This document shows, piece by piece, positions 56,270-64,000 of a stretch of 64,000 nucleotides of DNA. Origin of the DNA: Mangifera indica (lineage: Eukaryota; Streptophyta; Magnoliopsida; Sapindales; Anacardiaceae); NCBI RefSeq assembly GCF_011075055.1, contig NC_058154.1:5133501-5197500 (forward strand), in the 5' to 3' direction. The notes beneath the pieces were generated by a model that searched no databases, had not been told where the DNA came from, and saw only the letters and a program-made list of their open reading frames with translations. A program made the translations under genes and the position numbers. Positions within the stretch are counted from its first letter, which is position 1; each line of letters starts with the position of its first letter.

Positions 56270-59200
56270 CATGTCTACCTCAACCCAAAGGCAGTCAAAA
56301 ATATCTAAGAAGATGTGTTTTAGATATTTTCAATAGTTTAGAGACATAAGATTCAACTCAATTTTGGTCTATTCATTTATATTGAGAGAGATTATCAGAC
56401 ATGACATGAGAGACCAATTATGGTCTCAAATCAATGGGTTGTTGTGAGGTTGCTCTTGTTATCAGCCTTGACAATGTTTATACCACGAGATTCTAGAAAC
56501 AAGATCAGGGCCACATATTTTTGGGGTGTCAAATCTATGACCTATAGTGATATTGAGAAGGTATTCACCACAAGGTTATAAGGGGGTAATGATAAAGACA
56601 TTGTTAAATTGGTTATGTTAGATTGTTTCCATATGGTGTTATTGGGGAATGATAAGTGAAAAATGGTTAATATGCGGTTTCGCCAATTGGTTGATCATCT
56701 TGGATGGATTCAATGCCTACCCATAAGGCAAACTAATGTGGGACACAATGTACTGATCCATATGCAAAACCATTATGAGGTTATCATCGGACTTGCCCAA
56801 CACCAACAAAAGAAAGTACAGTATCGTGGGGTTCCTATAGGCTTTTAAGGTAAATTGATCAATATAAATAACTTTTTTATTGTTAGTAAATTGATGGAAT
56901 TTAAATTTTTATTTTGTTATTACAGTTTTGGATATACAAGATGTTGGACTTTGTGTTGAGTAAGTGGATCTGGTCGATTGTTTTGAGTTTTTACATATGT
57001 TCAGGTGGAAGTTGAAAAACCTCTCAGGATGGAATTTAAATTTCCTATTTTGGACGACAACTACCCTAACCAAGGAATAATTGTCATGGTATATCGAGGT
57101 TGTTGGCTACTTTGGATTAGCGGGTTCATATCCTTTCTCTCCACTAGCATCAATATCATCATCATTGATTCCTACAACTAGTGTATCTTCATCCATTAAT
57201 CTCATTCCTCCTATGTCACCTATCATTGGACTCACTTTTATTTCTCTATTCGTTGAGCTCTCATATTTCTCCATTGGTTGAGTGCCTTATTATTGAGCTG
57301 ACTACTATCAGTGACTTGGGCATGCCCCCACAATGGAACACTTATCGCCCATTAGCATGGCCTTCATGACTGAGAATCTTTTGCTCACCCCCATTAGCAT
57401 GACTCATACGGTGTCCATATTTGATGTTGCATTGATAAGATAGAGTGATCTTATATTGAATAGGATGCGACACGAGATGTCTTTTTTGTGAAAAGAGATG
57501 TCTAGTCAAATGTCTCGTTTTGAGGCTTATATAAGTCATTTAGAGGATATTGTGACACGAATTTGACTAGATACAATCATTTAGGTGAAAATGTGACATG
57601 CATATATTCATGTTTATTTATTTGTTATTTAATATTTTTTTTATACTTGTTAGTCTGACATGTATATATTCGTATAAAGTTATCACGATGGTTTCGGTAA
57701 ACCCACACCCATAAGTACTCTAATTTCATCTCTTCCCCCAGTAGAAGTTAGTAATTATTTTATTTGTTACAATATTTTATATGAAATGTTATTGAATAAT
57801 TTATTATTAAATTTTGAACAGGGTTCTCCAGACAGTTATGGTAGACCCTTTCCCATATACACTGTGATTTTATCTCCTTCTCCCCCAGTCGAGGTTAGTA
57901 ATTCTTTGTTACGACATTTTATATGAAATGTTATTGAACAACTTATTATTACATTTCATATAAGGTTCTAGCCATAAGAGAGTATCGGTTCACAATTTGC
58001 CACATACTTCATCCTCTATCATGGAGGTATACACGTTATTGTTCTAAAGTCGATTGAATGAAGTTAATCCTAATAAGGTGATAACTTTTTATTCTTCATA
58101 TTTTTAGGATGAATGATTATTCTTTCTAGTGGACCTCTCAAGTAGCTCGAGTAAAGAGGTAATTGACATTAACTCATAGGGAGATGATCTTATTGATGTT
58201 TTATCATAGAGAGATGATGCTAAGGTATAATCATAATTAAATATATTTTTTCTTCTATATATTGATAATTGAAAACATTAAATTCCTTCCCCAGTCTATC
58301 ACGAGGGTACATATGGTTAACTTGACATCATATAAGGATTCTCTTGCTAAACCTCTTTTTTCATACGTCGAAAAAGTAACATTAGCCTATTTCATCGATC
58401 ATGTTAATTAAAACGAATTATTGAATTAAAAAAATTTATGTATTTTGTTCAGTTAGTGAGGACAACTCATGGAAGGGTCATTCATAAGTCTATTCATATG
58501 CGCTCTGTGCACAAATTTGCTTAAACAGAGGCTAAAATGATAGATTTGGACAATTCCCTCCTTAGCCATAAAGCTTGAAGAAGTTTTCAAGAAATGGTAT
58601 GATGACATTGAAGCATCAAACGACCATAAGGTCTACTGCATAAGAGTCAAGTCCAAACCCATATTTTGGTTCACCATTATCATGTTGCGTCAATGTCTGA
58701 TTGATGATGTAAGTGGTTTATATACATTGACTTTGTTTAAATGTTTTATATATTCATGAAAATGTAAAACAAGTTATGTTTTCTTATCGATCATTAGCAT
58801 GTAGATTCTTTTATGGCACTACAATGTCAGTATTAGCATAAACACCAGGTTATCATCCCACAAAGTTGGATGATAACCCACACATTCTTTATAGGGCATA
58901 TCAGCATGACATATGACAATTGGAGTACTGCCCTACAAGATGACTACAATTGGTCGGAACTTTTCACAAAGATAGTAGAGGCAAATTATACTCCAAGTTT
59001 ATTTTACAAACCATAGAGGGCAGTCGATGGGGTATTGAATATATATGTTTCTATTATAATTTATTTATATATAACACGTGTCTTTATTATACTTTTTTCA
59101 ATGTTTGCAAGTTTTCATACTTATAAACTTCAACTGTGTCTATTAGGTCATGGGGGCTCCAAATCTATGTGAGTGAAATATCACTATATATGACCCCTAG

Positions 59201-59480
59201 ATCACTTTTACAGGTAGCCATAAGGGGCTTGCTTGTCGGATGCATCCATACGCCACCTTTATCCTAGTATTAATGACATTCACAAGTTTTTGGTCTATCA
59301 TAAGTCGTATACCACAACAAGGTCATTTAGCATTATGTTGAGCGGAAGGTGTCCCCCAGCAAGGCATAAGATCTAACGATTGCGATGTTCTGTTTATATA
59401 TTTTATGAGATTCATAGGATTCCTTATACATATGATTTCATCTTTTATTTGTTTTATAAGATGTCTGAAACAAGTACACC
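56270..59480 (+). pseudogene. Ulp1-like C48 protease gene of the MULE (DUF1985 + protease)
   Basis: N-terminal DUF1985-like part at about 56330-56850: FNSILVYSFILRE, CEVALVISLDN, then HMVLLGNDK, FRQLVDHLGW and YRGVPIGF, which match this domain's order. A likely intron 56850-56925 (GT...AG) precedes FWIYKM. A Ser/Pro-rich linker (about 57100-57300 and 57690-57890) contains a duplicated exon. The peptidase part lies at about 58560-59480: LEEVFKKWYDDI, then LINFN..Y.VMGAPN with NITIYDP (Asp codon 59192), and NDCDVLFIYFMRFI with a candidate catalytic Cys at 59381. The expected His-Trp pair reads TAT TAG (59141-59146). Ulp1-type enzymes cleave SUMO-like tags in the nucleus; the MULE copies' role is not settled. 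Stops make it inactive. Confidence 0.7.
57690..57968 (+). repeat. Tandemly duplicated exon-intron unit in the Ulp1-like gene
   Basis: Two units about 142-147 bp apart. Each has coding sequence ending CCCCCAGT.GA.GTTAGTAAT (57735 and 57882), where PPVE is followed by a GTTAG splice donor, then the same AT-rich intron (ATGAAATGTTATTGAA at 57781 and 57923) and GGTTCT. The coding parts translate to similar Pro-rich peptides. Confidence 0.75.
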
Positions 59481-59739
59481 AAAAGTTTATAAGTTATTTT
59501 AATACAAACATAAATCAAGTGTAATAACTGATTAATAGATGTCCGAAACATAAACAACATTGATACAAGATTCCAATGATTACATCTCATTTTAATAAGT
59601 ACATAAATCAAACTAAAGAAAAGGTTGAGGCTATAAAAATCTCTTTCCTTTATTTCTTCTTAATGAACCTGATAGTAGAAAGCTTGGAACCAATGTTAGG
59701 CCTTTATAGTGTGATTGTACATGCCTAGGTTGATTACAT

Positions 59740-61345
59740 CAATTGCAAACCTTCAGTATAACGATCTTACCCTGCGAAGGATGTTGATTCCTGTTTGAAA
59801 GATGACTCAGTTGACTACAACTGAGAAACGGTGGTAGGATAACTTTTTCCTCCTTGGTATATAACCATTCTAATTGATCCTTCAATAAATTGATCATTTC
59901 TGCATACATTGCATAGTAAAATTTGGTGTTGTAGAAAGGACACACCTATGCATAGACATTGGTGAGTCTTATATGTCTTGCGACAACAATGATATACTTA
60001 CAGGGAATATATGAATGTTGAAACTTCATGCACATATATGCCTACTCATGAAAGTCCACTATTCTTATGTATTCACCCCCACCCATAACCTAATATCAAA
60101 CATTTGTAATTGGATAAACTTCCAAGTTTGTAGACTTCAACATATGATGGTTAAACTTTTCCTTTGTCCAGGGGTGTAACTTGGTTATGACATTTATCTG
60201 TAATTTTAAAAAACATCAACACGTCTATTAGTAAATAAATGTAAGTGTAAAAGGTCATGGTCATTTAGATAATTAGTATGAACTTGGACAACATCATGAA
60301 AGACAAACCTTGCGCGTGTTTGACAAGTGTATTAAATGACTCTACGATGTTGGTTATCATTATGATATATTTGTTGCTTGGAAAATGTGTCATGCTCTAT
60401 CACTGATATTCTACCTCACATTGGTAATTCTTCGCTTCAAGATGCACCTCATCAATAAATCTTATCATGACTTCAAAATTTGCCTCTATATGGGTTGTCA
60501 TTGCTTTCTAGTATAAACACGTCACCTATGAGTTACACTTGTACTTCGATCACATGTTATAAGGAAAGTGATGATAATAACATCCATAGTGTACATCTAG
60601 AAATACCTCAGTCATTGCAGAGTATATAAGATGACGTCGATCTGAGATTATTGCCAACTTTAGTACTTTATCGATGTAATCTTTAAGCTTTGTCAAAAAC
60701 TAACACCATGTTTGATGATCTTCCTCTTTTCCCATGTCGAAAGCTATTAGTTAGATATGTCCAAGATATCAACCCTTAAAGAAAACAATAATCTGGTAAG
60801 AACATAAATGACACTTCTAGTAAGCCCTTCAATAATTGTATTGCCCAACTTTTTGCCCATCAAGCTTATGAATATGATATATTAATCTTATACTTGTCGA
60901 CAATGTCGATAATGATCTTATTAGGCTAATAAATACAATCAATCAATACGAATTTTGACTTCATTAATTGGCCTAAAGCTCAAGCCCTAACTTACTTATG
61001 ATATGACTTTATTTGATCTCTTGAGCATATGTGTGTGGGATACATAGAAGGAATTCAGAATACATCACTAGGTTTTATTCTTCCTCTTAATAAATACCAT
61101 TCGCATGTTTCATCAATGTATTAATCTTTCATTTATCTATGTTTAACTTGGCTACTTTGTACTAGAATCGTTTCTCCAATGCAAATTAAACCATTACATC
61201 ATTCAAGTGACTTTTATCCTTAAAAATCTCACTATTTTTTACAGCATTCCCCTCTCACATCGATCCTATACCAATTGATGTTGTTGAAGGTTGTAGAAGA
61301 AAATCGGTTAGCCATTTAAATGGATCAGTAGGGACATTGTCAAAA
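59740..61345 (-). pseudogene. MULE transposase (MURA-like)
   Basis: N-terminal MuDR domain at about 61250-61000: IFKDKSHLNDVMV, FALEKRF, stop, YKVAKLN (the stop at 61164-61162 stands where the family has a residue such as Trp or Gln), then HANGIY and later PHTYAQEI. Transposase core at about 60720-60300: KLAIISDRRHLIYSAMTEVF, DVHYGCYYHHF, FEVMIRFIDEV and IVESFNTLVKHA. A probable intron lies at about 60308-60199. The C-terminal SWIM-type zinc finger is at about 60040-59960 (MCMKFQHSYIPCKY, with lost zinc ligands), followed by VCPFYNTKFYYAMYAEMI and LKDQLEWLY. MURA cuts and pastes the element. Several stops are present. Convergent with the Ulp1-like gene, about 260 bp apart. Confidence 0.8.
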
Positions 61346-61367
61346 AATGGTCCAACATAATTCCTAC

Positions 61368-61870
61368 TGTTAGATTTATTTTATAGAACAGAATAAAATA
61401 AATCATTCAATTTCAATCTCAATATCTATGCATAAATTATAAAATACTGAATTAAACTTTAGGGTTTTAGAAATACCTAGATCTTTATGCAATTAGAAAC
61501 TGAAAAACCTATTGAAATCATCTGAAATTATTTGTCGAGATCACCTCTCTATGACTTGGTCTTCTACTCTAGAAACTTCTCTAAATGACAGTTTTGAATG
61601 GGTAAATTATACTGCATTTATTCTGCATTAGGTTTTGAAACAGGGACCTAGCCAATTTATAATAGGTTAACTGACCCCCCATCAAGGTCCAATAAACCTT
61701 AAGGCACACACTTATGTTGTCCACCCAAATCATAACCTTTAAGTGTATTAGAGTTATCTTTATTGATCACTTAAGCCCATCTTTAAACTGACATTGGACT
61801 ATTCTATTACTCGGTTTTGTTAAATCAAAAATTATAATTAATGTTAGCCCACATAAGGAAATTTCTAACA
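61368..61870 (-). mobile_element. Copia element E, 3' LTR
   Basis: 503 bp with matching short ends: on the minus strand TGTTAGAAATTTCC at 61870 and ATAAATCTAACA at 61368, an imperfect inverted terminal repeat (TGTTAGA/TCTAACA). The polypurine-like AAGTGGGCGAA lies immediately upstream on the minus strand. The flanking pentamers differ, consistent with the rest of the element extending to the right. Confidence 0.75.
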
Positions 61871-64000
61871 TTCGCCCACTTGGGCAACATTAATTATCTT
61901 TTATTTTATTTTAAGAAAAGGAAAACAATTTTGACTCTCGGGTAATTTACATTTTTAACTTTAAGTGGCCACTATTTTGAAAAACAAAATAGTTTAAAGA
62001 TAAATTACACTTTAATAAACAATCCAGTTAATATGACCATTAATATCGACCAAGACATTACATATGTCCTTTATCAACATAAGATTATTTTTTATCACAA
62101 TTACTAATAATCAAATTAACACAAATCAAATATGGGAGTGTGGTAGAAATAGCAACCAACAATGTGATCACAAATATGTGTTATATCTTTGTCAGTCTTT
62201 TTTATGATTTCTCTTTAACCTAATGTTTCAAAAGAAACAAGCAAAATCCCTTTACTTCTAACGAAGTCTGCATGTTTCAACTTTGCTCGAGACTCGTAAA
62301 ACATATACATACAACTGTCATACTCAAGGGAAACCTTATCTTGAGACACATGTTATACTTTAATCGTATATATACGCATACATTCATAGACAAATAAATA
62401 TGTCAATATGATCATGATCAATGAATAAATAAATAAGTAACAAACCATATCAATAAAAACAATGATAATAAAAAACTCCCACTAACCCTAAATGTCAAAA
62501 GACCTTAAACACCTTTATATTTCAACATGACTTTATGGGTTATAGGTCTTATTCCTTTGGTTAGGGGCTTAACCTTTATCAATTTTTCATTATATTTTAG
62601 CTTAATGTCTCATTTCTTTATAAGGTTCTTGATTGTAATATATTTTATTTTGTATGTCTCAATCTATCAATGGTCTTTTACATAATTGCACTACTAAAAG
62701 TTAATACTGAGTAGTTTATTCAAGCAATCCTTCAACCACATGCTTAAGAAGCTATTCTATGGTAAACTACAAATTGAATGTGTATGGTTGAGGCTGCTGC
62801 ACACAACTGCTTAGTACTTTTCCAGATATAGGCCATTGAACGAGTATATGAATATATCCTAAAATAAACTTCAGATCATCTTTATAACTATCAAAATTTG
62901 ATCTTTTGCAAACATCTCATTACCTCTTAAATTACAACCCAAATATCAACATTGGATTTAGGAGATGTAAATTGAGAACCATAAATGCAAAAGTTACTTG
63001 TATATTCATCAAGATTCAAATATTGAACCATACCAAAAATAAATTTACTCCCTCTGATCTTCATATTCTTATATTGGTCTAATTTAATCTTTATGAGGCT
63101 ATAAAAAGTGTATTTTATTAAAACACCATTGTCAAGAAGTCTATTTCTACCCATATTAAAGGTTTCATCCCTTATGTTTTTGATAAACCTAATTGCACCA
63201 TACAGACTCTTTTACTAAAGCTTTCATTCAGAGAGACAACTTTGACATTCACCTATTATAACTCTAATCCAAATGAGCTTTCAATATCATAGGGTCTCCT
63301 TTGCTAAGATACGTATAATAATTATTGATTATGACAAATCGTCCTTTTATAATAGACAATCCTATCAGAATTTCTTTACCTTCATCAACTGTATTTGACT
63401 TATCTATTATAAGATTAGCTATCAATTATTTAAGGAAACTTCTTTTAAGGTGATCTCAGATTTCATAGGTCTTTGTTTCCACTATTATTTTAGCCATAAC
63501 ACCTTCATACCTTCAAAATTTTAAGAATTAGACTTATCCATTCCACCTTCTTTAAAAAAGAAGAATATCACTTTTAGAAAACTCAAAGCCCAAGAACTTT
63601 TCTATATTAGAGTTAATTACTTTAGTATCTTGATTTTAGTGATAAATATCCTATCTTTTAAAATACCCCAAGTGAATGATGATGAAAGTAACAACTAATA
63701 TCAGTTTTAATCTCTTTTTAGTAAGATCATAAAAGCTAAAGAATTTTTTTTTTTGACATAGATTTACCAAAAATTCTTTTAAAATATACTATGTTTCTTG
63801 TCTACTTTACCCCATGGATACTCAATCACTATTTCTTCTCATCATGACTTTAAAACTACAATTGAGTTTTATAGCTATGTCATTTTGGAGTCTCAGAACT
63901 TAGAAATTTGGTAAAATTTTCTTTATGCCCATGTTACTAACCTTAACATCCATATAGTTTTCAACTTAAAAGTAGACTCCCACTTACTTGGCTTTTATCT
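61871..64000 (-). pseudogene. Copia element E, 3' region and degraded pol
   Basis: 61886-62480 is AT-rich, with no coding sequence seen. Near 62475 a minus-strand AGTGGGAGTTTTTT follows a pol end with KPLTKGIRPITHKVML (62590-62530), a copia RNase H C-terminus. RNase H pieces continue to about 62900 (YIHILVQWPISGKVL). At about 63250-63180 VKVVSLNESFSKRVCMVQ matches the RT block V-K-T-A-F-L-N-G...Y-M-x-Q with the catalytic region damaged. The open piece 63154-62927 lies between them. 63300-64000 is copia-like only by position, with many stops. The element continues beyond the window. Confidence 0.55.

Larger units (their letters stand above)
56204..61367. mobile_element. Mutator-like element with Ulp1-like gene (MULE)
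   Basis: Two convergent decayed genes: a plus-strand DUF1985/C48-protease gene (56270-59480) and a minus-strand MURA transposase (61345-59740). Both are hallmarks of Ulp1-carrying plant MULEs. Terminal inverted repeats and a 9 bp target duplication were not found by eye. The left limit is set by the copia D LTR and the right limit by the copia E LTR, so the ends may be truncated. Confidence 0.75.

Noticed and set aside
56204..61367. Terminal inverted repeats of the MULE
   Set aside because: No long inverted repeat could be matched by eye between the two ends, so none is claimed; an inverted-repeat search would settle this.
1..64000. tRNA, rRNA or other RNA genes
   Set aside because: No cloverleaf or conserved box pattern was recognised. 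The tRNA-like strings found are retroelement primer-binding sites.

Overview
This window is plant nuclear DNA, most likely from a eudicot. It is very AT-rich and almost entirely built from nested, decayed transposable elements, with one clearly intact gene. The evidence for a plant is the plant-type LTR retrotransposons (Ty1/copia and Ty3/gypsy with initiator-Met primer sites, and an Athila-like element with a tRNA-Asp primer site), a plant L1-type LINE with a DUF4283-like ORF1, a MULE transposon with an Ulp1-like second gene, and a thaumatin-like (PR-5) protein gene with a plant intron. The species cannot be told from the sequence alone.

Layout. 1-5636 is a copia element (A) on the minus strand whose LTR is cut by a second copia LTR at 138. 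5639-14268 is a related copia element (B) on the plus strand, head to head with A, carrying a 1.45 kb tandem duplication of its leader plus gag. 14269-17089 is a third copia element (C), truncated in the reverse transcriptase. 17701-20525 is an Athila-like gypsy element reduced to LTR-gag-LTR. 20526-31700 is a LINE, interrupted at 21411-28486 by a minus-strand gypsy element with a target-site duplication. That element's intact LTR holds an 11-unit tandem array of about 190 bp. 31701-37778 is stacked gypsy-type LTR remnants. 37779-41028 is a copia LTR split by a solo gypsy LTR (37884-40320). 41029-42840 is the end of another copia element with its LTR, containing an 82 bp perfect palindrome. 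42841-44582 is more LTR debris.

The thaumatin-like gene lies at 46163-47209 in two exons: a short exon for most of the signal peptide, a 315 bp intron, and one large exon. It is the only GC- and CpG-rich island and the only ORF with no sign of decay. A compound microsatellite and a 52 bp-period tandem duplication lie just upstream.

47790-56203 is a fourth copia element (D), a relative of B. Its 3' LTR is split by a solo gypsy LTR (52680-54924) flanked by a perfect 5 bp duplication, CTTAA. 56204-61367 holds a decayed Mutator-like element with a plus-strand DUF1985/Ulp1-like gene and a convergent minus-strand MURA transposase. 61368-64000 is the 3' LTR and degraded pol of a fifth copia element (E) on the minus strand.

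No RNA genes, CRISPR arrays or bacterial features were seen. The most interesting material is structural: the 190 bp array that changes LTR length by whole units, the gag duplication, the convergent Ulp1-MULE, and the datable nesting.
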